DNA of 64,000 nucleotides from Methylobacterium ajmalii (GTDB lineage: Bacteria > Pseudomonadota > Alphaproteobacteria > Rhizobiales > Beijerinckiaceae): contig NZ_JACWCT010000026.1 of the NCBI RefSeq assembly GCF_016613415.1, forward strand, positions 301 through 64,300, given 5' to 3'. The notes below the pieces were generated by a model. The model was given only the letters and a program-made list of their open reading frames with translations. It searched no databases and was not told the origin of the DNA. Positions 56,160 through 64,000 of the stretch are shown in pieces. Numbering within the stretch: position 1 is the stretch's first letter; each line of letters starts with the position of its first letter. Made by a program: the position numbers and the translations under genes.

Positions 56160-57613
56160 GCCTCACCCTCGGCGACCTTTTTCCGCAGGCCGGTCGAGCC
56201 GCCGGCCTTCCCGTGGCCGGCCTCACCGCCGACAGCCGCAAGGTCGAGCCCGGCTTCGTGTTCCTGGCGGTGCCCGGCACCGCCGCCGACGGCCGGTTGT
56301 TCGCCGCCAAGGCGGCGGCGGCCGGCGCGGTCGCGATGGTGGCCGAAGGCGCGCGTCCGGCCGACCTGCCCGATCCGGTCGCCTACCTGACGGTGCCGGA
56401 CGCGCGCGTCGCGCTCGCCGCCGCCGCCGCCCGGCTGCATCCGGGCCAGCCCGGCACCGTCGTCGCGGTCACCGGCACCAGCGGCAAGACCTCGATCGCC
56501 GACTTCGTGCGCCAGATCCTCGGCCGTCTCGGCCGGCAGGCGGCGAGCCTCGGCACGCTCGGCGTCATCACCACCTCGGGCGCGGCCTACGGCTCGCTGA
56601 CGACCCCCGACCCGATCACCCTGCACGAGACCCTCGACCGGCTCGCCCGCAACGGCGTGACCGAACTGGCGATGGAAGCCTCGTCGCACGGCATCGAGCA
56701 GAGCCGCCTCGACGGGGTACGCCTGACGGCGGCGGGCTTCACCAATCTCGGCCACGACCACCTCGACTACCACGGCACGCCGGAGGCCTACCTCCAGGCG
56801 AAGCTCCGGCTGTTCACGACGCTCCTGCCCGAGGACGGCACCGCGGTCGTCAACGCCGACGGGCCGCAGAGTCAGGCGGTGATCGCGGCGGTGCGCGAGC
56901 GTGGAATCCGCCTCGTCACCACCGGCCGGGCCGGGGAGGGGATCCGCCTCGTCTCCGCCCGCCCGGAGGGTTTCGCCCAGCGCCTCGAGATCGCGGTGGC
57001 GGGGACGACCCATGCGGTCGACCTACCCCTCGTCGGGACGTTCCAGGTCGAGAACGCGCTGCTGGCCGCCGGTCTCGTGCTCGCGACCCCGGCCGGCGCC
57101 GGGCGCGAGGCCGAGGTGATCGCGGCGCTCGGCCACCTCGCGGGCGTGCCCGGACGGCTCGAGCGGGTCGGCACGGTGCGGGATGCGCTCTGCATCGTCG
57201 ACTACGCCCACAAGCCCGACGCGCTCGCCAACGTCCTAGACGCGTTGCGCACCTTCACCACCGGGCGCCTCGTCTGCGTCGTCGGCTGCGGCGGCGACCG
57301 CGACCGCGCCAAGCGCCCGCTGATGGGCCGGATCGCGACCGAGAAGGCCGATCGCGTCATCGTCACCGACGACAATCCCCGCAGCGAGGACCCCGCGACG
57401 ATCCGCGCCGCGATCCTGGCGGCGGCACCCGGCGCCGAGGAGATCGGCGACCGCGCCGAGGCGATCCGGGCGGCGGTGCGCGACCTGCGCGCTGGCGACG
57501 TGCTGGTAGTCGCCGGCAAAGGTCATGAAACCGGCCAGATCATCGGCGACCGCACGTTGCCCTTCTCCGACCGCGACGCGGTCCTGAGCGCGATCGAGGA
57601 GTCCCGCGCATGA
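56156..57613 (+). CDS. murE: UDP-MurNAc-tripeptide synthetase MurE (meso-DAP adding)
   Basis: A 485-residue Mur ligase that adds meso-diaminopimelate to UDP-MurNAc-L-Ala-D-Glu. The ATP-binding motif is T106-G-T-S-G-K111-T. The DNPR motif at 406-409 marks specificity for meso-DAP over lysine. The ATG overlaps the ftsI stop by 4 nt, and the end overlaps murF by 4 nt, so the three genes are translationally coupled. Confidence 0.97.
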   Translation: MSLTLGDLFPQAGRAAGLPVAGLTADSRKVEPGFVFLAVPGTAADGRLFAAKAAAAGAVAMVAEGARPADLPDPVAYLTVPDARVALAAAAARLHPGQPGTVVAVTGTSGKTSIADFVRQILGRLGRQAASLGTLGVITTSGAAYGSLTTPDPITLHETLDRLARNGVTELAMEASSHGIEQSRLDGVRLTAAGFTNLGHDHLDYHGTPEAYLQAKLRLFTTLLPEDGTAVVNADGPQSQAVIAAVRERGIRLVTTGRAGEGIRLVSARPEGFAQRLEIAVAGTTHAVDLPLVGTFQVENALLAAGLVLATPAGAGREAEVIAALGHLAGVPGRLERVGTVRDALCIVDYAHKPDALANVLDALRTFTTGRLVCVVGCGGDRDRAKRPLMGRIATEKADRVIVTDDNPRSEDPATIRAAILAAAPGAEEIGDRAEAIRAAVRDLRAGDVLVVAGKGHETGQIIGDRTLPFSDRDAVLSAIEESRA

Positions 57614-59067
57614 CCGAGCCCCTCTGGACCCTGGACACCGCCGCCGCCGCGATGGGCGGCCGCGCCGTCGCGGACGCCGCCGCGTCCCGCGACCTGTCCG
57701 GAATCTCGATCGACACCCGCACCCTAAAGGTCGGGGACCTGTTCTTCGCCATCCGGGGCGAGGCCCGCGACGGCCACGACTTCGTGCGCGACGCGCTCGC
57801 CCGCGGCGCCGGCGCCGCGGTGGTGGCCGAGGAGCGCGCCGCCGACCTCGCCGAGGCCGGCCCGGTGATCGCCGTGCCGGCCCGGGACGAGGACGGCGTG
57901 CTCGCCGCCATGCGGGGCCTTGCCGCCGCCGCGCGCGCCCGCACCGGCGCGCGGGTGCTCGCCGTCACCGGCTCGGTCGGCAAGACCGGCACCAAGGAGG
58001 CGCTGCGCCACGTGCTGGCCGCGCAAGGGGTCACCCACGCCTCGGTTGCCTCCTACAACAACCACTGGGGCGTCCCCCTGACCTTGAGCCGGATGCCGGC
58101 CGCGAGCGAGTTCGGGGTGTTCGAGGTCGGCATGAACCATGCCGGCGAGATCGCGCCGCTTACCCGGCTGGTGCGGCCCGAGATCGCGATCGTCACGACC
58201 GTCGAGCCGGTCCATATCGAGCATTTCCGCTCGCTGTCGGGCATCGCCGACGCCAAGGGCGAGATCTTCTACGGCCTGGAGCCCGGCGGCGTCGCGATCG
58301 TCAACCGCGACAACCCGAACTTCGAGCGGCTGAAGGCCCATGCGCTGGCCTCGCGGGCCGGTCGCATCGTGAGCTTCGGCGAGCACCGCGAGGCCGACGT
58401 GCGGGCCGAGCGCATCGTGATGCGGCCCGACCTCTCGATCGTCGACGTGCGGGCGATGGGCCAGGCCGTGACCTACCAGCTCGGGACGCCTGGCCGGCAC
58501 ACGGCCCTGAACTCGCTCGCCGTCATCGCCGCCGTGCAGGCGCTCGGCGCCGACCTGGCGCTGGCGGCCCTGTCGCTGGCCCAGCTGCGCCCGCCCGTCG
58601 GCCGCGGCGCCCGCACGATGCTGCGGATCGGCGACGGCGAGGCGCTGCTCGTCGACGAGAGCTACAACGCCAACCCGGCCTCGATCCGGGCCGCGCTCAG
58701 CACGCTGGCCGGTGCCGAGACCGCGGGCCGCCGCATCGCGATCCTGGGCGACATGATGGAGCTCGGCGCGGACGCGCCCGCCCTGCACCGCGAGCTGGCC
58801 GGGGCGGTCGAGGAGCACGGCATCGACCTCGTCCTCACCGCCGGCCCGCTGATGCAGGAACTGTTCGAGGCGCTGCCGGCCTCCCGGCGCGCCGCGGCCC
58901 GGCCGACCTCGGCCGAGCTCGTCGATCCGGTGCTCGATCTCGTCCGCCCCGGCGACGCCGTGATGGTCAAGGGCTCGAACAGCACCCGCATGGGCCGGAT
59001 CGTCGAGGCGCTCAAGGCCCGCTACGGCGCCCAGGACCAGGATCTCGCCGTCGGCCGGTCCGGCTGA
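57610..59067 (+). CDS. murF: UDP-MurNAc-pentapeptide synthetase MurF
   Basis: A 485-residue Mur ligase adding D-Ala-D-Ala to the tripeptide precursor. The P-loop is T120-G-S-V-G-K125-T. Further Mur ligase features are [31 protein letters not shown] and [15 protein letters not shown]. The ATG overlaps murE by 4 nt. It is followed after 79 nt by mraY. Confidence 0.97.
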   Translation: MTEPLWTLDTAAAAMGGRAVADAAASRDLSGISIDTRTLKVGDLFFAIRGEARDGHDFVRDALARGAGAAVVAEERAADLAEAGPVIAVPARDEDGVLAAMRGLAAAARARTGARVLAVTGSVGKTGTKEALRHVLAAQGVTHASVASYNNHWGVPLTLSRMPAASEFGVFEVGMNHAGEIAPLTRLVRPEIAIVTTVEPVHIEHFRSLSGIADAKGEIFYGLEPGGVAIVNRDNPNFERLKAHALASRAGRIVSFGEHREADVRAERIVMRPDLSIVDVRAMGQAVTYQLGTPGRHTALNSLAVIAAVQALGADLALAALSLAQLRPPVGRGARTMLRIGDGEALLVDESYNANPASIRAALSTLAGAETAGRRIAILGDMMELGADAPALHRELAGAVEEHGIDLVLTAGPLMQELFEALPASRRAAARPTSAELVDPVLDLVRPGDAVMVKGSNSTRMGRIVEALKARYGAQDQDLAVGRSG

Positions 59068-59146
59068 GCCCACCTTCAGGAAGCTGTCGCAGTGCTGCCG
59101 GCATAAGCCCGGCGCTGCCGCTCGCCCACGATCGGATATCCTTGGG

Positions 59147-60232
59147 ATGCTCTACCTCCTCTCCGACCTGAGCGGCGTGTTCTCGCCGCTCAACGTCTTC
59201 CGCTACATCACCTTCCGCACCGGCGGCGCGCTGTTCACCGCCGGCTTCTTCGTGTTCTGGTTCGGCCCCTGGATCATCTCGCTCCTGCGCCTGCGCCAGG
59301 GCAAGGGCCAGCCGATCCGCGAGGACGGCCCGCAATCGCATCTGCTGACCAAGCGCGGCACGCCCACCATGGGCGGACTGATGATCCTGGCGGGCACGCT
59401 GGTGGCGGTCGTGCTCTGGGCCAACCCGCGCAACCACTACGTCTGGATCGTCATGATGGTGACGCTGGGCTTCGGCGCCATCGGCTTCTACGACGACTAC
59501 CTCAAGGTCACCAAGCAGAGCCACAAGGGCTTCTCCGGCAAGTTCCGCCTCGGCCTCGAGGCGCTGATCGCGATTGCGGCCTGCACCGCCATCGCGGAAT
59601 ATTCGGCCCCGGGCCTCGCCTACCGGCTCGCCTTCCCGGTCTTCAAGGACGCGATCATCAATCTCGGCCTGTTCTACGTCGCCTTCGCGGGCTTCGTGAT
59701 CGTGGGCGCGGGCAACGCGGTCAACATCACCGACGGCCTCGACGGGCTCGCCATCGTGCCGGTGATGATCGCGGCGGCCACCTTCGGGATCATCGCCTAC
59801 CTGGTCGGCAACGTCATCTACGCCTCCTACCTCCAGGTGAACTACGTTCCGGGCACCGGCGAGCTGGCGGTGATCTGCGGCGCCTTGATCGGGGCGGGCC
59901 TCGGCTTCCTGTGGTTCAATGCGCCGCCGGCCCAGATCTTCATGGGCGATACCGGCTCGCTGGCGCTCGGCGGCCTGCTCGGCACCGTGGCGGTGGCGAC
60001 CAAGCACGAGATCGTGCTCGGCATCGTCGGCGGCCTGTTCGTGCTGGAGATCCTGTCGGTCATCATCCAGGTCGCGTCGTTCAAGCTCACCGGCAAGCGC
60101 GTCTTCCGCATGGCGCCGATCCACCACCACTTCGAGCAGAAGGGCTGGAAGGAGCCGCAGGTCGTGATCCGGTTCTGGATCATCGCCGTGGTGCTGGCGC
60201 TGCTCGGCCTGGCGACGCTCAAGCTGCGGTAG
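59147..60232 (+). CDS. mraY: Phospho-MurNAc-pentapeptide transferase MraY
   Basis: A 361-residue, 10-helix membrane enzyme that makes lipid I by moving phospho-MurNAc-pentapeptide to undecaprenyl phosphate. Family blocks are [22 protein letters not shown] (the metal-binding double aspartate), [14 protein letters not shown] and [12 protein letters not shown], and the C-terminal MAPIHHHFE loop. The ATG gives [10 protein letters not shown]. Confidence 0.97.
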   Translation: MLYLLSDLSGVFSPLNVFRYITFRTGGALFTAGFFVFWFGPWIISLLRLRQGKGQPIREDGPQSHLLTKRGTPTMGGLMILAGTLVAVVLWANPRNHYVWIVMMVTLGFGAIGFYDDYLKVTKQSHKGFSGKFRLGLEALIAIAACTAIAEYSAPGLAYRLAFPVFKDAIINLGLFYVAFAGFVIVGAGNAVNITDGLDGLAIVPVMIAAATFGIIAYLVGNVIYASYLQVNYVPGTGELAVICGALIGAGLGFLWFNAPPAQIFMGDTGSLALGGLLGTVAVATKHEIVLGIVGGLFVLEILSVIIQVASFKLTGKRVFRMAPIHHHFEQKGWKEPQVVIRFWIIAVVLALLGLATLKLR

Positions 60233-60343
60233 GGGCGGCGAGGTCGGACCTTGCAATCTCGGCCGCCGCTTGGAAGGAAGGCGCTTTCCCTCTTCCACAC
60301 CGGGAGGGGGGAGGCGCCCTTCGATCATCCGGCGGAACCCCGC

Positions 60344-61732
60344 ATGACACCCTCCACCACCTTCGCCGGCCGGACGGTCGCCCTGTTCGGCCTCGGCGGC
60401 TCGGGCCTCGCCACGGCGCTCAGCCTCAAGGCGGGCGGGGCCCGGGTGATCGCCTGCGACGACAACCCGGCCCGCATGGCGGCGGCGCGCGAGCAGGGCA
60501 TCGAGACCGGCGACCTGCGCGGGGCGGAGTGGAGCACCTTCGCCGCCCTCGTCCTCGCGCCCGGCGTGCCCCTGACCCACCCGGTCCCGCACTGGACCGT
60601 GGACCTCGCGACGGCCGCCGGCGTCCCGGTGATCGGCGACATCGAGCTGTTCTGCCGCGAGCGGGCGGCGACGAGCCCGGACGCGCCCTTCGTCGCCATC
60701 ACCGGCACCAACGGCAAGTCGACCACCACGGCGCTGATCGCCCACGTCCTGGCGGCGGCCGGACGCGACGTGCAGATGGGCGGCAACATCGGCACGGCCA
60801 TCCTGTCGCTCGCCCCGCCGTCGCCGGAGCGCGTCCACGTCATCGAGCTGTCGTCGTTCCAGATCGACCTGACGCCGTCGCTCGCACCCACCATCGGCGT
60901 CCTCCTCAACCTCACGCCCGACCACCTCGACCGCCACGGCGACATGGCGCGCTACGCCGCCATCAAGGAGCGGCTGGTGACCGGCGCCGCGCATGCGATC
61001 GTCGGCGTCGACGACGCGTATTGCCGCGCGATCGCGGCGCGTCGCACGGGGCCGCTCACCCGGGTCCATGTCGGCGAGGCGGGGGAGGGGCCGGGCATCC
61101 TCGCCCGCGGCGGCATCGTCATCGACGGGCGCCGGGAGCCGGCGGAGCCGGTGGCGGACCTCGCCGGCATCGGGTCCCTGCGCGGCGCCCACAACTGGCA
61201 GAACGCCGCCATCGCCTACGCGGTGGCGAGCGCGCTCGGCGTGACGCCGGACGCCTTCGCAGCGGCGCTCGCGACCTTCCCGGGCCTGCCGCACCGGATG
61301 GAGGAGGTCGGGCGTCGCGGCCCGGTCCTGTTCATCAACGATTCGAAGGCCACCAACGCCGACTCGACCGAGAAGGCGCTGTCGGCCTTCCCGCGGGTCC
61401 ACTGGATCCTCGGCGGCAAGCCGAAGGAGGGCGGGATCGCGAGCCTCGCGCCGTACTTCCCGCGCGTCGCCCACGCCTACCTGATCGGTGCGGCGAGCGA
61501 CGACTTCGCCGCCACCCTCGACGGGCATGTGCCGTTCAGCCGCTGCGGCACGCTCGCCGCCGCGGTCGCGCAGGCCGCCGGGATGGCCGAGGCGGATGCG
61601 GCGGGCGAGCCGGTGGTGCTGCTCTCGCCGGCCTGCGCCTCCTACGACCAGTTCCGCAGCTTCGAGGATCGCGGCGACCAGTTCCGCGACCTCGTCCGGG
61701 CCCTGCCGGGCCTGCGCCCTCCCGGGGCCTGA
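60344..61732 (+). CDS. murD: UDP-MurNAc-L-alanine--D-glutamate ligase MurD
   Basis: A 462-residue Mur ligase adding D-glutamate to UDP-MurNAc-L-Ala. An N-terminal Rossmann motif ([14 protein letters not shown]) binds UDP. The ATP loop is [16 protein letters not shown] near residue 125, and later blocks are [19 protein letters not shown] and [12 protein letters not shown]. The ATG at 60344 is used; 111 nt separate it from mraY. The usual next gene, ftsW, does not follow. Confidence 0.96.
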   Translation: MTPSTTFAGRTVALFGLGGSGLATALSLKAGGARVIACDDNPARMAAAREQGIETGDLRGAEWSTFAALVLAPGVPLTHPVPHWTVDLATAAGVPVIGDIELFCRERAATSPDAPFVAITGTNGKSTTTALIAHVLAAAGRDVQMGGNIGTAILSLAPPSPERVHVIELSSFQIDLTPSLAPTIGVLLNLTPDHLDRHGDMARYAAIKERLVTGAAHAIVGVDDAYCRAIAARRTGPLTRVHVGEAGEGPGILARGGIVIDGRREPAEPVADLAGIGSLRGAHNWQNAAIAYAVASALGVTPDAFAAALATFPGLPHRMEEVGRRGPVLFINDSKATNADSTEKALSAFPRVHWILGGKPKEGGIASLAPYFPRVAHAYLIGAASDDFAATLDGHVPFSRCGTLAAAVAQAAGMAEADAAGEPVVLLSPACASYDQFRSFEDRGDQFRDLVRALPGLRPPGA

Positions 61733-61899
61733 GCGCCGACCTCGGCCCTCCCGCATCCGCGGCGCCGTTCCCAGGGCGGGCAAATCGGCGTAAGGGGCTT
61801 GCCGCCGGACGGGCCTCGCGCGGGCCCGGCGCGCGCCCGGGCGGTGCCGTTCCGCATCCGCCCTCGTGCCGGCCCCTCCATGCGCTGCCAGCCGGTGCC

Positions 61900-62727
61900 A
61901 TGCTGCCTCCCCAACACCTCCTGCCCGCCGAGTCCCAGGCTCCCGCGACCACGCCCGCGCACGTCCCGCACCGGCCGGGGCCACGCAAGATCATCAGCTG
62001 GAACCTGCTGCGACGGACCGGCGCGACGGTCGATGCCCTGGAGGCGCTGATCGCCCAGGAGAAGCCGGACCTCCTGCTGATGCAGGAGGCGACCGTCGAC
62101 ATCACCGAGCTGCAGGCGCGGGTCGGCGGGCACTACGCCTGGGCGCCGCTGCCGAAGCGCATCCACGGTCTCGCGATGTGGAGCCCGACCCCGTGGCCGA
62201 GCCCGCCGCGGGTGATCACGCTGCCCTCGGGCGCGCTCATCGACCGGGTCTGCCAGATCCTCGATCTCGGCTCGTTCGGGGTCGCCAACGTCCACCTGTC
62301 GCACGGCCAGGTGCTCAACCGGCGCCAGCTGCGCCGCATCGCCCAGAACCTGCCGGTGCGCGCCGCCGTGCTCGGCGACTACAACATCGTCGGGCCCGCC
62401 CTGCTGCCGGGCTTCCACGATGTCGGGCCGCGCCACCCGACCCACGCCATGGTCGACATCGTGCCCCTGCGCCTCGACCGCTGCCTGGTCCGCGGGCTCA
62501 CCTGCCGCGGCCAGGCGGTGCTGCCGCGGGGCGCCTCCGACCACCGGCCGATCGTGGTCCACCTTGAGCCCGGCAACCCGCAGGGGCGGCGCGAGCCGCT
62601 GCGCGACAGGATCGCGGCGTTCCGCGACCGGGCCGAGGATCTCCGCAAGCGAGTGCCGCTCAAAGATATGGCAGCAGCAATCGGACGGCGGCGTCGCGCA
62701 GCCGCACGGCCATCCCGCGAGAGTTGA
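61900..62727 (+). CDS. Endonuclease/exonuclease/phosphatase (EEP) family protein
   Basis: A 275-residue protein. After a Pro-rich N terminus (about 28 residues) comes an EEP fold with the metal and catalytic markers ISWNLL (Asn), LLLMQEAT (Glu), VHLSHG (the usual His site), LGDYNIVG (Asp-x-Asn) and GASDHRPIVV (Asp-His). These proteins are DNases, phosphodiesterases or phosphatases. The C-terminal 45 residues are strongly basic (KDMAAAIGRRRRAAARP). It is encoded convergently with the phospholipase D-like gene, with a 68-nt overlap of the two 3' ends. It interrupts the dcw cluster after murD. Confidence 0.85.
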   Translation: MLPPQHLLPAESQAPATTPAHVPHRPGPRKIISWNLLRRTGATVDALEALIAQEKPDLLLMQEATVDITELQARVGGHYAWAPLPKRIHGLAMWSPTPWPSPPRVITLPSGALIDRVCQILDLGSFGVANVHLSHGQVLNRRQLRRIAQNLPVRAAVLGDYNIVGPALLPGFHDVGPRHPTHAMVDIVPLRLDRCLVRGLTCRGQAVLPRGASDHRPIVVHLEPGNPQGRREPLRDRIAAFRDRAEDLRKRVPLKDMAAAIGRRRRAAARPSRES

Positions 62728-64000
62728 GGTCGTCGGCGGTCAGCCGCGCCTCCATCTTGGCCTGCATCAGCCGATTGAGGTCGGCGGCGAAGTCGGGGTC
62801 GTAGACCTCGACGTTGAGCTCGAAGTTCAGCCGGAAGCTGCGGCTGTCCCAGTTGGCGCTGCCGACGAAGCACCAGGCGTCGTCCACCACCATCAGCTTC
62901 GAGTGGTCGAAGGGCGGCCGGTCGAGCCAGATCCTGACGCCGGCTTCGAGCAGCGGCCCGACATGGGCCCGCGTCGCCCAGTCGACCACCCGGTGGTTGC
63001 TCGCCTGCGGGATGATGACGTCGACCGTGACGCCCCGCATCGCCGCGAGGCCGAGCGCCGTCAGCAGCATCTCGCTCGGCAGGAAGTAGGGGGTGGCGAA
63101 GCGCACCGAGTGCCGGGCGGTGGCGAGCGCCTCCAGCACCACGAACTCGATCTTCTCGATATCGGCGTCCGGCCCCGAGGTGACGACCCGGGCGAGCGAC
63201 GCGCCCGCGGGCGGGATCTGCGGGAACCAGGCCGGCCCCTCCAGGTCCTCGCCCTTGACGAAGGCCCAGTCGCGCCAGAAGGCCTGGGCGAGCTGGCCGA
63301 CCACCGGCCCGTCGATGCGGAAATGGCTGTCGCGCACCGGCTCGGGCGGGTCCTTCGCCATGACGTTCTCGTCGGCGATGTTCACTCCCCCGACGAAGCC
63401 GATCCGGCCGTCGATCAGAAGAAGCTTCTTGTGGGTGCGCAGGTTGAGGAACGGCATCCGCCAGGGCAGCGCCGAATGCATGAACAGCCCGGCCGGGATT
63501 CCGAGGCCGCGCAGGCGCCGGTACATCGCCGGGAAGAAGTAGCCGCTGCCGATGCCGTCGATCAGGACGCAGACCGCGACGCCCCGGGCCTGTGCGGCGT
63601 CGAGCGCTGCCGCGAAGGCCCGGCCGCTGTCGTCGTCGCGCATGATGTAGCTCGACAGCGCGACGCTGGTCTGCGCCTCGGCGATCGCCAGGAGCATCGC
63701 CGGATAGGCCTCGTCGCCGTGGCGGTAGCGCCGGACGCTGTTGCCCGCCACCAGCGGCAGGCCGCTGATCCGTTCGACGGCGCGCCGCAAGGGGGCGAAG
63801 GCCTCCGGCACCTCGGCCACGGGGGCCAGCGGCGCGCCGGGCCGCGGCCCGGGCAGCACCGGCAGGCGGCGGGCGCGCCGGCTCACCCGGTTGATGCCGA
63901 ACATCACGTAGAGGAGGCTGCCGAGCATCGGCGAGAGCCAGCCGAGGCCGATCCACCCGATCGCCGCGCCGACCTCGCGCTTGTTCATCAGCACGTGGAC
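62660..64000 (-). CDS. Cardiolipin synthase-like phospholipase D family protein, 5'-truncated by the window
   Basis: At least 447 residues. Two HKD motifs are intact: THKKLLLID (about residue 190 of the visible part) and FDHSKLMVVD (about 370), each HxKxxxxD. A hydrophobic N-terminal segment follows the visible start (AAIGWIGLGWLSPMLGSLLYVMFGIN). That segment belongs to the second half of the two-helix membrane anchor of Cls proteins, so the first helix lies beyond position 64000 and the gene is incomplete. Cls proteins make cardiolipin from two phosphatidylglycerols. It overlaps the EEP gene at the 3' end. Confidence 0.9.
   Translation of the reverse strand, partial: VHVLMNKREVGAAIGWIGLGWLSPMLGSLLYVMFGINRVSRRARRLPVLPGPRPGAPLAPVAEVPEAFAPLRRAVERISGLPLVAGNSVRRYRHGDEAYPAMLLAIAEAQTSVALSSYIMRDDDSGRAFAAALDAAQARGVAVCVLIDGIGSGYFFPAMYRRLRGLGIPAGLFMHSALPWRMPFLNLRTHKKLLLIDGRIGFVGGVNIADENVMAKDPPEPVRDSHFRIDGPVVGQLAQAFWRDWAFVKGEDLEGPAWFPQIPPAGASLARVVTSGPDADIEKIEFVVLEALATARHSVRFATPYFLPSEMLLTALGLAAMRGVTVDVIIPQASNHRVVDWATRAHVGPLLEAGVRIWLDRPPFDHSKLMVVDDAWCFVGSANWDSRSFRLNFELNVEVYDPDFAADLNRLMQAKMEARLTADDLNSRGMAVRLRDAAVRLLLPYL

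Noticed and set aside
59012..61984. Long minus-strand open frame opposite mraY and murD
   Set aside because: It is antisense to complete dcw genes; the composition (His/Arg/Asp-rich) is that of reverse-complement high-GC coding sequence.

Overview
The window is very GC-rich chromosomal DNA (about 70% by eye) from an alphaproteobacterium, almost certainly Methylobacterium or a close relative in the Hyphomicrobiales. The pointers are the ubiG / lysC-ptsP-prfA-prmC-DUF4167 neighbourhood, a MucR/Ros regulator, an IalB-family protein, homospermidine synthase, an LsrB/VtlR-type LysR gene beside trxB, and above all a small secreted EF-hand protein that looks like the Methylobacterium lanthanide-binding protein lanmodulin. 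I see no prophage, insertion sequence, integrase or CRISPR array. Most genes are housekeeping or metabolic, tightly packed on both strands.

Layout. 1-2828: 3' end of an initiator tRNA, a Pmp3/YqaE peptide, a quinone oxidoreductase, a PEBP-family protein and ubiG, all protein genes on the minus strand. 3086-11345: lysC, ptsP (EI-Ntr), an NTF2-like gene on the opposite strand, prfA-prmC overlapping, and the DUF4167 gene. 11574-16918: an SDR, zwf, an IalB-family protein, a 65-aa protein and a nitrate/nitrite MFS transporter. The transporter has a sigma-54 promoter and a leader with two hexaloop hairpins of the ANTAR/NasT type. 16920-22319: comF, a 70-aa protein, a membrane-anchored Mrr-like nuclease, a DUF1194 von Willebrand protein, mucR and a class III cyclase. 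22554-28025: a small secreted protein, the lanmodulin-like protein, a CNNM/CorC transporter, purH and DUF3422. 28178-32967: actP-DUF485 and acs (acetate uptake and activation) plus a secreted 98-aa protein. 33084-39552: guaD, lsrB-like, trxB, ELM1-like, gltX and an amidase. 39557-45457: an Smr-like and a Uma2 gene, homospermidine synthase, small proteins, and a vapB-vapC-proB run. 45598-51755: a PleC/DivJ-like sensor kinase, pepN, gloA and a 56-aa protein. 51961-52387: RNase P RNA. 52844-61732: the first half of the dcw cluster (rsmH-ftsL-ftsI-murE-murF-mraY-murD), translationally coupled in several places. 61900-64000: an EEP-family protein and a cardiolipin-synthase-like protein that runs off the window.

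How the genes fit together. The strongest functional blocks are peptidoglycan precursor synthesis and septation (dcw), translation termination (prfA/prmC), acetate assimilation (actP/DUF485/acs) and nitrogen control (ptsP, nitrate transporter, guaD). Two items deserve attention. One is the lanmodulin-like EF-hand protein with altered metal loops, next to a CNNM metal transporter gene. The other is the sigma-54 plus ANTAR-type leader before the nitrate transporter. Long antisense open frames exist opposite nearly every gene because of the high GC; they were treated as shadows.
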